This document shows, in pieces, positions 25,555 through 34,988 of a stretch of 48,870 nucleotides of DNA; position 1 is the stretch's first letter; the number at the start of each line of letters is the position of its first letter. Under the pieces are notes generated by a model. That model did no database searches. It had not been told where the DNA came from and saw only the letters and a list, made by a program, of their open reading frames with translations. The DNA is taken from NCBI GenBank assembly GCA_964652155.1, contig CAZZBK010000022.1:1-48870 (forward strand), written 5' to 3'. The position numbers and the translations under genes were made by a program. This DNA comes from CAZZBK01 sp964652155. Its GTDB lineage: Bacteria > Planctomycetota > Planctomycetia > Pirellulales > PNKZ01.

Positions 25555-26549
25555 GAATTCACCCGAGTCGAGACATCTTTGGTCAAATCTTCGATCGGCT
25601 CCCAATCGCCCGACTCGGCGAAGTCGACTGCAGCTTGGACTTCGCCAGCCACTTCCGCTTCGAGTCTGGTCAGGTCGGCGTCGTTCATGAGTCCCCATTG
25701 CTTGAGGCGGGCCGAAAACAGTGTGATCGGATCGCGTTGCTTCCACTGCTGGACTTCGTCTTTGCTCCGATACAACTCGGCGTCGTACATCGAATGGGCG
25801 CGAAAGCGGTAGGTGCGAGCCTCGAGCAGAAAGGGACTGCCGCCACGCACGAGCTGCACGGCCCGCTTCATCGCCAACCAAACCGCCAACACATCCATGC
25901 CATCGACCGTCTCGGCCTGCATGCCATAGTTTTCGGCCTTGAGGCGGATGTCGGTCTGTGCTTGATGTCGATCGAGCGCGGTCCCCATTGCGTACAAATT
26001 GTTCTCGCAAACAAACAGGACCGGCAGCTTCCACAAGGCGGCCAGGTTCATGGACTCGTGAAATTCACCTTCGGCCACAGCACCATCACCGAAGAAGCAG
26101 GCGGTGACCCGAGGGTGACCTTGCAGCTTGTCGGCCAGCGCCAGACCAACGGCCAACGGCAATCCTCCGCCGACGATGGCGTTGCCGCCGTAGAATCGTC
26201 GACGGGCGTCAAATAGATGCATCGAGCCGCCACGACCACGGCTGCACCCATTGGCTTTGCCATACATCTCGGCCATCACGGCCCCGGCAGGAACGCCCCG
26301 CGCCAGGGCATGGCCATGCTCGCGATAGGTGGCCACGATCGCGTCGTCCGATCCGAGCACCGAAATCGCCCCCGCGGCGATCGCTTCTTCGCCGATGTAC
26401 AGGTGCAGAAAACCGTGAATCTTGCCCTGTGTGTAGAGTTCCGCCGACTTCTCTTCGAACTGGCGAATGCGTAGCATCTCGCGTAGTAAAGACAGCCCAA
26501 GCTCACGTTCGATTGGGGAATTCGTGACCGGTATGGATGTGCTTACCAT
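25551..26549 (-). CDS. 2-oxoacid dehydrogenase E1 component, alpha subunit
   Basis: A 332-residue E1 alpha. The thiamine-diphosphate motif is GDGAVAEGEFHESMNLAALW, ending with the VCENN that closes the fold. Other family marks are RIRQFEEKSAELYTQGKIHGF, GEEAIAAG, YREHGHALARG and GGSMHLFD. Length is typical of pyruvate/acetoin E1 alpha subunits. An AAGGTGA site lies about 8 bp before ATG 26549. It follows the acetate-CoA ligase gene by 18 bp, so acsA, E1 alpha, E1 beta, E2 and ACP probably form one operon. Confidence 0.94.
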   Translation of the reverse strand: MVSTSIPVTNSPIERELGLSLLREMLRIRQFEEKSAELYTQGKIHGFLHLYIGEEAIAAGAISVLGSDDAIVATYREHGHALARGVPAGAVMAEMYGKANGCSRGRGGSMHLFDARRRFYGGNAIVGGGLPLAVGLALADKLQGHPRVTACFFGDGAVAEGEFHESMNLAALWKLPVLFVCENNLYAMGTALDRHQAQTDIRLKAENYGMQAETVDGMDVLAVWLAMKRAVQLVRGGSPFLLEARTYRFRAHSMYDAELYRSKDEVQQWKQRDPITLFSARLKQWGLMNDADLTRLEAEVAGEVQAAVDFAESGDWEPIEDLTKDVSTRVNS

Positions 26550-26567
26550 CTGAACGTCACCTTTGCG

Positions 26568-28331
26568 TTAATTTGCTTCGAGTGTCGAAGTGTCTCCTTC
26601 GGGCAATCCGAGTTCCCGCGCCTTGAGCAGTCGTCGCATGATCTTGCCGGCTCGGTTCTTGGGCAGATTGGGAAGAAAGGCAATTTCCTTGGGCGCCACG
26701 GCAGCACCGAGCCTCGCACGAGCAAACCCGATCAGCTCGCGGGCCAGAGTATCGCTCGGTTCATAGCCTGCCTTGAGCGAGACAAACGCCTTGATCAACT
26801 CAAACGCCGCCGGGTCGGGCTTGCCAATGACGCCCGCCTCGGCCACCGCCGGATGTTCCATCAGAATGCTCTCAACCTCAAAGGGGCCAATCAGATGCCC
26901 CGAGGTTTTGATCACGTCATCCTTGCGGCCGACGAACCAGTAGTAGCCATCCTCATCACGCTTGGCGAGATCGCCCGTGAGGTAGTAGCCATCGACAAAG
27001 CACTTGCGATAGCGCTCGGGCTCGTTCCAATAGCCGCGAAACATCGACGGCCAACCGGGGCGTAGCGCCAATTCGCCCTGCACGTTCGGCTCTTCGATCG
27101 CTGCGACGTGGCCATCGACGGTGGCACGCACGATAGCCGCATCAATCCCCGGCAGCGGCTTGCCCATCGAACCGGGACGAATGTCCATCGCGGCATAGTT
27201 GGCAATCATGATGCCGCCTGTTTCGGTTTGCCACCAGTTGTCATGAAACGGCAGGCCGAACGCCTCTTGCCCCCAGACCACCGCTTCGGGGTTGAGCGGT
27301 TCGCCCACGCTGGCCAGGAAACGTAGCGAGTCGAGTTTGAATTCGCGCACCAGCTCAAGCCCCGATCGCATCATCATTCGAATCGCCGTCGGGGCCGTGT
27401 ACCAGACCGTCACTCGCTGATCCTGCACAATGCGATACCAACGTGGCGCGTCGAAATCCCCTTCGTCGATCACGCTCGTCACGCCGTGCGTCAGGGGTGC
27501 AATGATGCCGTAAGATGTCCCCGTCACCCAACCTGGGTCGGCCGTGCACCAGAAGATATCGTCGGGATGCAAGTCGAGTGCGAGCCAGCCGGTCGCGTAA
27601 TGTGCCAACACGGCCTGATGCACGTGAATCGCCCCTTTGGGCATGCCAGTGGTGCCACTCGTGAAGTGCAGCAGCGCATGATCTTCCGGAGAGGTCGGGG
27701 GAATGGTGAATTGATCGCTCGAATTGGCCATCAGGTGGCGGAAGTCCAATGTTCCAGCAACATCCTTAGGCCGGTCAACTTCGCCAATCAGCAACACATG
27801 CTCCAACGAAGGCAGCGAGTCGCGGATCGGCGCGATCTTCCGCTGGTACAACGCCTCGGTGGTGACGAGCACGCGGGCTTGGCCAATCGTCAATCGAGCA
27901 CGAACCGGTTCAGGGCCGAAGGCGGAGAATAACGGGCAAAAGACACTGCGATTCTTGAGGGCTCCCAGGGCTGATATGTAGAGCTCGGGAATACGTCCCG
28001 CCATGACGAAGACGCGATCGCCCGCACTGACCCCCAAACGCTGTAACACATTCGCAAACCGATTCGTCTGGTCGCGTAGGTTGCGGTAGGTGAAGTCGCG
28101 AATCTCGCCCTCTTGGCCAATCCAACGAATCGCCACCCGGTCTCCCCTGGAACCGACGACATGCCGGTCGATCGCTTCATGAGCGATGTTGATGCCGGTG
28201 CCACCGGGCAAGCCGTCCAACTGTTTCTGTATCGCATCCCAAGCAAACGACGAGCGAACTCCGACGTAGTCGGACAGGTTCGGACGAACACCCCCACGAT
28301 GCCGAGTTTTGACAATGGTGGGCCAAGGCAT
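26568..28331 (-). CDS. acsA: AcsA-type acetate-CoA ligase (acetyl-CoA synthetase)
   Basis: A 587-residue adenylate-forming enzyme making acetyl-CoA from acetate, ATP and CoA, passing through acetyl-AMP. ATP-binding motif HFTSGTTGMPKGAIHVH, then DPGWVTGTSYG, NWWQTETGG, YYLTGDLAKRDEDGYYW and GRKDDVIKTSGHLIGPFEVES are all present. The conserved C-terminal lysine, often acetylated to control activity, is in PKNRAGKIMRR (about Lys563). The length fits the Bacillus AcsA subtype. ATG 28331 is chosen because AGAAGGGA lies ~8 bp upstream; a GTG at 28361 is possible. It leads the operon with the 2-oxoacid dehydrogenase genes. Confidence 0.93.
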   Translation of the reverse strand: MPWPTIVKTRHRGGVRPNLSDYVGVRSSFAWDAIQKQLDGLPGGTGINIAHEAIDRHVVGSRGDRVAIRWIGQEGEIRDFTYRNLRDQTNRFANVLQRLGVSAGDRVFVMAGRIPELYISALGALKNRSVFCPLFSAFGPEPVRARLTIGQARVLVTTEALYQRKIAPIRDSLPSLEHVLLIGEVDRPKDVAGTLDFRHLMANSSDQFTIPPTSPEDHALLHFTSGTTGMPKGAIHVHQAVLAHYATGWLALDLHPDDIFWCTADPGWVTGTSYGIIAPLTHGVTSVIDEGDFDAPRWYRIVQDQRVTVWYTAPTAIRMMMRSGLELVREFKLDSLRFLASVGEPLNPEAVVWGQEAFGLPFHDNWWQTETGGIMIANYAAMDIRPGSMGKPLPGIDAAIVRATVDGHVAAIEEPNVQGELALRPGWPSMFRGYWNEPERYRKCFVDGYYLTGDLAKRDEDGYYWFVGRKDDVIKTSGHLIGPFEVESILMEHPAVAEAGVIGKPDPAAFELIKAFVSLKAGYEPSDTLARELIGFARARLGAAVAPKEIAFLPNLPKNRAGKIMRRLLKARELGLPEGDTSTLEAN

Positions 28332-28755
28332 GCGATCGGTCCCTTCTCTATCAATCGGCACTCAATCCGCCTGATCGCTCGGACTCGGACTTAGGTTCGG
28401 CGACCTCAGTCTGCGCCCATGTGTCGACGTGAATTGTTTTGGGGCTCTCGCACTGATGATAAGCAGACGCCGTGCCAATTCAGTGCCGCGTCGAAGAGAT
28501 CGCCGCACCCTCGATCCTACGTGGCGTTGATTTGCGTGCAAAAGGCCTATTCAACCGCTCATCGAGCGCGGCTGCGCTCTGGCGGCCGAACCATCGAAGA
28601 CGGGGTTACCGTGCAGATTTGACACAACTCGTGCGATTCCGCGCGCCCTGCTGAAAATCGATCGCCGATTGCCGCGCGACCGAATCACCATCAGGGGCAT
28701 GACAATGCTCTTTGTCATGCAAAGGCTATCCCATGACCCAGGAGTGGTAGTCGGC
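28332..28755. other. 424-bp gap between hypE and acsA
   Basis: No coding region is convincing; short open frames here have no family features. It contains a perfect hairpin with 9-bp arms, GCATGACAA at 28697-28705 and TTGTCATGC at 28712-28720, just after the hypE stop. No T-run follows it on the - strand. The gap probably holds the end of the hydrogenase transcript and the acsA promoter. Confidence 0.6.
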
Positions 28756-29805
28756 TCAACAGATCCGTGGCAACGGCGCCCCGCTGGGCTCGATGAGCGG
28801 TTGCTCGCGGCCAATCGCGCGACGAACGACGACCGGAGCGACCCCGGCTGATCGTACTTCGCCGATGACGGTCGCCTGAGCAGACTCGTGAATGGTGCAC
28901 AACGCCGCAACGGCACGTGCGGCGTCTGTCGACGCCAGTGCGATGAGCATGGTCCCTTCGTTGGCGATGTGGAGCGGATCGAGTCCAAGCAGTTCGCACA
29001 CGCCGCGCACATCAGTCGTCAATGGCACGCGATTCTCGTCGATCAAAAACGTATGGCCACAGTCCCGGGCCCATTCGTGCAGCACAGCTGTCACGCCGCC
29101 GCGCGTGGCGTCGCGCAGGGCGCGAGGTCGCACACCTGCCGCGCGAAGTGCTTGCACGACATCGATGAGTGGTCCGCAGTCGCTCTTCGGCGGCGGATCA
29201 AAATCGAGTTGCTCGCGCGTTGCTAAAATTGCGATACCATGACGACCAATCGGGCCGCTGACGACGATCGCATCGCCGGGCAAAATCGTTGCCGAGCGGG
29301 TCGGCGCGGGCTCGATAAGACGCCCCAGTCCGGTGGTGGTCACGAACATGCCATCAGCGGCACCACGCGGCACCACCTTCGTATCGCCCGCGACGACTTG
29401 CACTCCGCAACGATGGGCCGCCGCGGCGATGCTGTCCATAATTCGATCGAGTACCGCAAGCGGCAGTCCTTCTTCGAGCACGAACGACAGCGTCAGCCAA
29501 AGCGGCTCGGCCCCGGCAACGACCAGATCGTTGACTGTTCCATAAACACAGAGCGAGCCGATGTCGCCGCCAGGAAAGAACAGCGGCGAGACGACAAATG
29601 CATCGGTCGTGATGACGGGCGAGCCATCAATGGGAGGCAAGATGGCGGCATCCTCCAGCAATGACGATCGTTGCCCAAGCCGCGAGAGAATATGTTCGGC
29701 AATCAGCTTGCGCATTGCCGCCCCACCTTCGCCATGAGCGAGCAAGATACGGTCATCGCCGACGGCAATCGGTGTCGGACACGTAATATTCGCAAAGGCA
29801 TTCAT
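28756..29805 (-). CDS. hypE: [NiFe]-hydrogenase maturation factor HypE
   Basis: A 349-residue enzyme that dehydrates the carbamoyl group placed on its C-terminal cysteine to cyanide, for the Fe(CN)2CO site of the hydrogenase. It ends exactly in PRIC, the required C-terminal Cys. Family features are DDRILLAHGEGG, VITTDAFVVSPLFFPGGDIG, VVAGDTKVVPRG and ALRDATRGGVTAVLHEWA. The ATG 29805 overlaps the hypD stop (ATGA). It closes the hydrogenase operon. Confidence 0.97.
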   Translation of the reverse strand: MNAFANITCPTPIAVGDDRILLAHGEGGAAMRKLIAEHILSRLGQRSSLLEDAAILPPIDGSPVITTDAFVVSPLFFPGGDIGSLCVYGTVNDLVVAGAEPLWLTLSFVLEEGLPLAVLDRIMDSIAAAAHRCGVQVVAGDTKVVPRGAADGMFVTTTGLGRLIEPAPTRSATILPGDAIVVSGPIGRHGIAILATREQLDFDPPPKSDCGPLIDVVQALRAAGVRPRALRDATRGGVTAVLHEWARDCGHTFLIDENRVPLTTDVRGVCELLGLDPLHIANEGTMLIALASTDAARAVAALCTIHESAQATVIGEVRSAGVAPVVVRRAIGREQPLIEPSGAPLPRIC

Positions 29806-30917
29806 GGCGCGATACTCGTTGTCACTCGCGGGAACGGATCGTGATAGTGAAAGTAGGCCGCACAGGCTCCTTCGTTCGAGACCATGGGCGCACCCAACGG
29901 GTGCTCGGGCGTACAGGTCCGGCCAAACTCGGGGCATTGCGGCGGCTTGAGACGCCCGGTGAGAACCTCGCCGCTGCGGCAGAGTGACGAATCGACGATG
30001 GGCAATGTCGCATCGGGAAATCGTCGTTCGGCGTCGAATGGACTCCACGACGCACGCAGTCGCAAGCCCCCTTGCTGGACCACGCCGAGGCCACGCCACG
30101 CACGGTCACAGACTTCGTAAACATCATCGACGATTTGCACTGCCTGATGATTGCCGTCGATCTGAGCACAGCGCGAGTAGCGATTCTCGACCTCGTGCCG
30201 ACCACTTTCCAGTTGCTCCACGCAGGCCAGCAGCCCTGCCGCAAGGTCGATCGGCTCGAACCCGGTGACCACGATCGAAACGTGGTGCTTTTGGCACATC
30301 TGGTGATATGAACGAAAGCCAACGACTGTGCAGACGTGGCCTGCGGCGAGAAAACCTTGCACGCGATTGTCGGGCGTATCGAGCAAGCTCTCCATCGCCG
30401 GTTGCACACGAACGTGGGCAGCCAAGAGCGAAAAGTTCGTCACCCCTTGCTGCTCCGCTTGCCTGACTGCGAGCGCCGTGGCCGGCACGGTTGTCTCGAA
30501 GCCGACGGCGAAGAACACGACGTGCGTGTCAGGTTGGCGAGCTGCGATCGCCACGGCATCGAGTGGCGAATAGACGGCGCGAACCTGCGCGCCTTCGCTC
30601 TTGGCGATCGACAAACTCGTGCGGCTGCCAGGTACACGCAGCATGTCGCCGAATGTTGCGACCAGCACACCCGGCCGATGGGCCAACTCGATCGCCCGAT
30701 CAATGCGTTCGATGCTTGTGACACAGACGGGACACCCTGGGCCGTGGATCAACTCGACCGCGCCCGCGAGTTCCTGGTCGAAACCGTAGCGTAGCAAGGC
30801 GTGTGTCTGCCCGCCGCAGACTTCCATAATGGTCCAAGGCCGAGTGACACGAGCGCGGATCGCGTCGAGTAGTCGGCGAACGGTATCGGCGTCACGATAT
30901 TCGTCAACATACTTCAT
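29802..30917 (-). CDS. hypD: [NiFe]-hydrogenase maturation factor HypD
   Basis: A 371-residue iron-sulfur scaffold on which, with HypC, the Fe(CN)2CO group is assembled. Visible are CGGQTHALLRYG, HGPGCPVCVT, VGFETTVPATA and the C-terminal cysteine set of the [4Fe-4S] region (CDRAWRGLG, then LKPPQCPEFGRTCTPEHPLG, VSNEGACAAYFHY). ATG 30917 overlaps the hypC stop by 4 bp. The open frame extends upstream without coding sense, so the overlap start is used. Confidence 0.96.
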   Translation of the reverse strand: MKYVDEYRDADTVRRLLDAIRARVTRPWTIMEVCGGQTHALLRYGFDQELAGAVELIHGPGCPVCVTSIERIDRAIELAHRPGVLVATFGDMLRVPGSRTSLSIAKSEGAQVRAVYSPLDAVAIAARQPDTHVVFFAVGFETTVPATALAVRQAEQQGVTNFSLLAAHVRVQPAMESLLDTPDNRVQGFLAAGHVCTVVGFRSYHQMCQKHHVSIVVTGFEPIDLAAGLLACVEQLESGRHEVENRYSRCAQIDGNHQAVQIVDDVYEVCDRAWRGLGVVQQGGLRLRASWSPFDAERRFPDATLPIVDSSLCRSGEVLTGRLKPPQCPEFGRTCTPEHPLGAPMVSNEGACAAYFHYHDPFPRVTTSIAP

Positions 30918-31171
30918 GCGTCGGTCTCCGCGGTGGGGGCGGTCTCGTCGCCGAAGGCGCGAAGTTCGTTGAGCAAGCGTTGGGCGGCTGCGGCATCGAT
31001 TCGGCTGATCGCCACACCGGCATGAACGACGACATAGTCCCCCACTTCGGCCTCGGGCACACAGGCCAAATGACACACCCGACGCACACCCTCGAACTCG
31101 ACCCGCGCGCGGGCTAGCAACGGATCACGATCAAGCCACTCGACCACTCGGCCTGGCACACCCAAACACAT
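30914..31171 (-). CDS. hypC: Hydrogenase maturation chaperone HypC
   Basis: An 85-residue HypC/HupF-type chaperone. It begins MCLGVPGRVVEW; the Cys2 after Met is the essential residue that binds iron with HypD and the large subunit. GDYVVVHAGVAISRIDAA matches the HypC beta-barrel end. A longer upstream reading is rejected because it would bury the essential N-terminal Cys. It lies 2 bp after hypF and overlaps hypD. Confidence 0.96.
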   Translation of the reverse strand: MCLGVPGRVVEWLDRDPLLARARVEFEGVRRVCHLACVPEAEVGDYVVVHAGVAISRIDAAAAQRLLNELRAFGDETAPTAETDA

Positions 31172-31173
31172 GT

Positions 31174-33471
31174 TCAGGTCTCCCGCATGGTTTGAGACAA
31201 ACGCGCCGCAACGACGGCCAGTTGTCCGGCCGCCAGACCACCATCTCCCGGTGGAATGGCGATCGGATAGTACCAACCGGCGGAACGATCGGCGAACCGC
31301 TCGGCCAGCAATACTCGTAGCAGTCGATTTTGAAAAACGCCTCCCGCGACCACCAGCGGCAAGTGCGGATAGGCATTCGACAGTTCGAAGGCCCAATCGG
31401 CAAGTGCGCGATGAAAACGGATCGCTACACCGCCAGGGGGCGTGCCGCGTTGCAAATCATGGAGCACCGCAACGATCAACGGTCGCCAATCGGCGATGCC
31501 AGTCTCGCGATTCCACGGCAACGGGTAGTTGCCAACAACATGATGATCCGCGGCAAACTCCAGCAGCATCGCCGGTCGAGCGTCGTCGTCGGTTCGATCG
31601 ATGCCAAGCGTCAGCGCCGCCACGGCGTCAAACAATCGCCCGATGCTTGAGGTGAATGGCATCAAGCGTCGGCGACCGACGAGTTGCACGACCGCGTCGA
31701 TCTCGCCCGAACGCACACTTGGCCAGGTCAAACTGCTTGCCACGTTGGGACCGAGCGCTTCGGCGACGAGGGCGATGGCGACTCGCCAAGGTTCGCGAAT
31801 GGCTCGTTCGCCGCCAGGAAGCGGAAACGGCCGCAAGGTTCCCACACGCTGAAAACGGGTCCGCGTGGCTCGCAATGCCTCGCCCCCCCAAATCGTGCCG
31901 TCGGAACCGTAGCCCGTGCCATCCCAGGCCAGTCCGAGCACTTCACGCTCGAGCCGATGCTCGAGCATCACCGCGGCGACGTGGGCGTGATGATGATAGA
32001 CGGCCTGAGGGCGGCTCGCATGTCGCTCGGACCAATGGGTCGTAATATAATCGGGATGAGCATCGTGAACCACGACAGCGGACGAGACCGAGACTCCGTA
32101 AAGCGACGCAAGCGAATCGAGTTGCTCCTGCCAACGACTGCAAACATTAGTGCTGGTTAGATCGCCGACATGCGGGCCGAGTACCGTCTGTGATCCATTG
32201 CCAATGGCTATGGCCGCTTTCTGTTCTCCCCCCAAGGCGATCAGTGGCATCTTGGTTGGTAAATCGGGCAACCGTAGCGGAGCAAGCCCACGGGCCAAAC
32301 GAATCACGCAGGGCGAGCCGTCGATCACGCGGACCACCGAATCGTCGATTGGCCGGGCGATGGGGCGATCGTGATGCAGCCACCAGTCGGCAATGCCCAC
32401 CAGATCGGACTCAGCCGATGGTACACAACATGCCAAGGCGCTCCCCTCACGATTGCCGCTCGTGGCGACGAGCGGTCGCCCCACGCGAATCATGAGCAGC
32501 GCGTGCAACGGAGTCGTCGGCAACATCAGTCCGCAGCTGGGAAGCCCGGGCGCGATCGCGATCGACAAGACGCTGTCGCTGCGACGCTGGAGCAGGACGA
32601 TCGGGCCCGCGGGATCAGTGAGTTGGCGTTGCTCGTCATGAGTTAAATGAGCGATTTTCGTCGCCTCGACCAGGTTGCGAACCATCACGGCCAGCGGTTT
32701 GGTTGGTCGTTGTTTGCGGTTGCGTAGTCGCTCGACTGCCGCTGTCGACGTCGCATCGACGAGCAGTTGATAGCCGCCGAGTCCTTTGAGGGCGACAATT
32801 TGGCCAGCTCGCAAAGCATTCGCAACAAGATCCAAGGCAGCCGATCCTGTCGCGGTTTGTCGACCGGCGCTGTCGACCAACCAAACTTTAGGCCCGCAGC
32901 TTGGACAGGCGTTGGTTTGTGCGTGGAAACGACGATCGTCCGACGATCGATATTCGGCCTCACACTCGCAACACAGCGGAAACGATTTCATCGTCGTGGC
33001 GGGTCGATCGTAGGGCATCGCCTCGATGATCGTGTAGCGTGGGCCACATTGTGGGCAACTGATGAAAGGGTAGTCGCGACGGCGGTCGGACGCGCGGGTC
33101 GCCTCGCACAGACACTCGTCGCAGGCAACACGATCGAGCGGCAGCTCGGCCGCCCCGACGCCATCGCGGGTTCGCTCGTGAATTGTGAATTGATCGTGAA
33201 ACGCTGGCTCGACGGGAACGACTTGAAGGCGATCGACGAGCGCGCCCGAGGGCAACGAGGCGCGAAACTGATCGAGAAACCGATTGACGATCGCCGCCGA
33301 ACCCTCGATCTCGACGAGCAATCCATCCGCCGAGTTGGCAACCACACCGGTCACACCGAGTTGCCGAGCCAAGCGAGCCACGGCCGGACGCACGCCGAGG
33401 CCTTGTACACGGCCGGTAACGTGGATCCGCACGGCTCGGATCGCGACGGCGGTTACCGATTCGGTCGACAT
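31174..33471 (-). CDS. hypF: Carbamoyltransferase HypF
   Basis: A 765-residue enzyme that makes the CN ligand precursor from carbamoyl phosphate. Domains in order: acylphosphatase-like (about 10-95, with VTGRVQGLGVRPAVARLA), zinc-finger pairs CDECLCE, CPQCGPRYT, CCECEAEY and CPSCG (about 115-195), a YrdC-like domain (ALKGLGGYQLLVDAT, KPLAVMVRN, PLVATSGN), and a Kae1/TobZ-like carbamoyltransferase domain (VYHHHAHVAAVM, GLAWDGTGYGSDGTIWGGE, VVAGGVFQN). The acylphosphatase loop reads GLGVRP where GVGFRP is usual, though the catalytic Arg is kept. It overlaps hypB by 19 bp. Confidence 0.96.
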   Translation of the reverse strand: MSTESVTAVAIRAVRIHVTGRVQGLGVRPAVARLARQLGVTGVVANSADGLLVEIEGSAAIVNRFLDQFRASLPSGALVDRLQVVPVEPAFHDQFTIHERTRDGVGAAELPLDRVACDECLCEATRASDRRRDYPFISCPQCGPRYTIIEAMPYDRPATTMKSFPLCCECEAEYRSSDDRRFHAQTNACPSCGPKVWLVDSAGRQTATGSAALDLVANALRAGQIVALKGLGGYQLLVDATSTAAVERLRNRKQRPTKPLAVMVRNLVEATKIAHLTHDEQRQLTDPAGPIVLLQRRSDSVLSIAIAPGLPSCGLMLPTTPLHALLMIRVGRPLVATSGNREGSALACCVPSAESDLVGIADWWLHHDRPIARPIDDSVVRVIDGSPCVIRLARGLAPLRLPDLPTKMPLIALGGEQKAAIAIGNGSQTVLGPHVGDLTSTNVCSRWQEQLDSLASLYGVSVSSAVVVHDAHPDYITTHWSERHASRPQAVYHHHAHVAAVMLEHRLEREVLGLAWDGTGYGSDGTIWGGEALRATRTRFQRVGTLRPFPLPGGERAIREPWRVAIALVAEALGPNVASSLTWPSVRSGEIDAVVQLVGRRRLMPFTSSIGRLFDAVAALTLGIDRTDDDARPAMLLEFAADHHVVGNYPLPWNRETGIADWRPLIVAVLHDLQRGTPPGGVAIRFHRALADWAFELSNAYPHLPLVVAGGVFQNRLLRVLLAERFADRSAGWYYPIAIPPGDGGLAAGQLAVVAARLSQTMRET

Positions 33472-34142
33472 CGCTCACCCTCGAGTAATCGTTGACGCTG
33501 TGCCACGAGATAGTCGCACCACGCTGCCAACCCCAATGGCGGCCATGTGCTCAGGGGCAACACCTCCAGATCGGGCTGAATCGAACGGGAATCGTCGATC
33601 GCGCGCTGTACATCGAACGGAACATACGGCAGGAGATCGGTCTTGCTGATGACCAACGCGTGACTTGTGCGAAACGCCTTCGGATACTTGGCCGGCTTGT
33701 CGTCCCCTTCGGTGGTGCTCAAGAGCAGCACTCGCAAATGCTCGCCGAGGTCGTGTGAGGCGGGACAGACCAAATTGCCGACGTTCTCCAAGAACAGAAA
33801 GTCGAGGTTCGGTTTGCCCAGTGCCAGCCAGCCTTGCTCGATAAGAGGGTACTCGAGGTGACATGCTCCGCCGGTGGTCAATTGAACCGCTGGCGCGTGC
33901 TCGGCCAAGCGTTGAGCATCGCGATCGGTCGCAATGTCGCCGACCAACACTGCCATGCGCCACGTGTCGCCCCAATGATCGGCGGTCGCCGCCAACAACG
34001 ACGTCTTGCCTGCCCCCGGCGATGACATCACATTGACGATCAACGTCCCTCGCGCGGCCAGCGATTGACGAAACGACTCGGCCTGGCCGTGAACTTGGGC
34101 CAATACATCGCGACGGATGGTGATGACTTGTCGCGTGGTCAT
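33453..34142 (-). CDS. hypB: GTPase HypB, nickel insertion
   Basis: A 229-residue GTPase that, with HypA, inserts nickel into the large subunit. G1 motif is SSPGAGKTSLL. The metal site in the G domain has GGACHLEYPLI plus NVGNLVCPA, and ISKTDLLPY is the guanine-specificity motif. There is no N-terminal His-rich nickel store and no N-terminal CXXCGC site, so it is the short form that depends on other nickel sources. ATG 34142 overlaps the hypA stop (ATGA). Confidence 0.95.
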   Translation of the reverse strand: MTTRQVITIRRDVLAQVHGQAESFRQSLAARGTLIVNVMSSPGAGKTSLLAATADHWGDTWRMAVLVGDIATDRDAQRLAEHAPAVQLTTGGACHLEYPLIEQGWLALGKPNLDFLFLENVGNLVCPASHDLGEHLRVLLLSTTEGDDKPAKYPKAFRTSHALVISKTDLLPYVPFDVQRAIDDSRSIQPDLEVLPLSTWPPLGLAAWCDYLVAQRQRLLEGERCRPNR

Positions 34143-34504
34143 GCCGAGAGCGACTCCTCGATCGTGGCGAGCGTGATCGATTCGAGCATGACCGCGTCGC
34201 CGCTGACGATGTCGACTCGTGTCGCTCGACAGTGGGGGCAAACAAACTCGCACGATGGGGTCTCGTACTCCTGTCGACACTCGCGACATTGGCATCTCAA
34301 ACCGACCGCGTCGATCGACAACTCGGCTGTGGCGGCGGAGGTGCCTGGTTTCAATCGCTCGAACGCCTCGTGCAATAGGACCGGCTCGACACCTGCCAAT
34401 GGGCCGACCTCGACGCGGACCTCGACGATGCGACACGACTCGTGTTTTGCGGCAAGATCATGGACTTGACTTAACAACGCGGCGATGAGCGAGGCTTCAT
34501 GCAT
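34139..34504 (-). CDS. hypA: Nickel chaperone HypA
   Basis: A 121-residue metallochaperone. ATG 34504 is chosen because HypA must begin MHE, the nickel-binding N-terminus; here it reads MHEASLIAALL. The zinc site has two CXXC pairs, CRECRQEYE and CEFVCPHC. It overlaps the protease gene by 8 bp and hypB by 4 bp. Confidence 0.95.
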   Translation of the reverse strand: MHEASLIAALLSQVHDLAAKHESCRIVEVRVEVGPLAGVEPVLLHEAFERLKPGTSAATAELSIDAVGLRCQCRECRQEYETPSCEFVCPHCRATRVDIVSGDAVMLESITLATIEESLSA

Positions 34505-34988
34505 GATGAGCATGGACCTCCGCATCGGACATCGCTGCTGTGGCGATTACGCGAATCAGTTGCGTTACCAGATCGTCAACGGCCGAAGCGACGAGTGGCG
34601 TCAGGGGCACTTGCGACACCCATTCCGTCGTGCTCATTTCGATGCCCCAGATCGTCACTCGCGCTGGCAACAACGACAACTGCTGAGCAATCTCGAGCGC
34701 AGCCGGTAAACTGATGTCATGCGTGCCACCAAACGCGATCTGAGAGACATCGGCGGACGGCCAGTCGCTTTGGAAAACGGTCCCAGGCGGACCAGCACCT
34801 TGGCAAGCATCCATGACATGCAGATGATCGACGTCGGTTAGACGATCGAACAGGTCGGCGGGAGACCGTAGCGCAATCGTCGCGATATTCGGCAATCGAT
34901 CCTGGAGCCGCTGCACAGCGACCCAACCGAGGCGATCGTCGCCGAAGTCGCTCCCTAGCCCGACGATGAGCGTGCGGTGTCGTGTCAT
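34497..34988 (-). CDS. Hydrogenase maturation protease (HycI/HyaD type)
   Basis: A 163-residue endopeptidase that removes the C-terminal tail of the large subunit after nickel insertion. The family opens with LIVGLGSDFGDDRLGW (nickel-sensing Asp/Glu positions), then VDHLHVMDACQGAG, and FGGTHDISLPAALEIA with the conserved His. ATG 34988 overlaps the large-subunit stop as ATGA, so protease and substrate are made together. The substrate should be HydA, whose tail FLRITWERFA follows the last metal-binding His. Confidence 0.93.
   Translation of the reverse strand: MTRHRTLIVGLGSDFGDDRLGWVAVQRLQDRLPNIATIALRSPADLFDRLTDVDHLHVMDACQGAGPPGTVFQSDWPSADVSQIAFGGTHDISLPAALEIAQQLSLLPARVTIWGIEMSTTEWVSQVPLTPLVASAVDDLVTQLIRVIATAAMSDAEVHAHHA

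Noticed and set aside
25555..26034. Upstream in-frame extension of the E1 beta gene
   Set aside because: It overlaps E1 alpha coding and lacks protein sense; ATG 25554 in the ATGA overlap gives the standard length.
28419..28654. Short + strand open frames in the hypE-acsA gap
   Set aside because: No ribosome binding site, hydrophobic pattern or family motif; typical chance frames.
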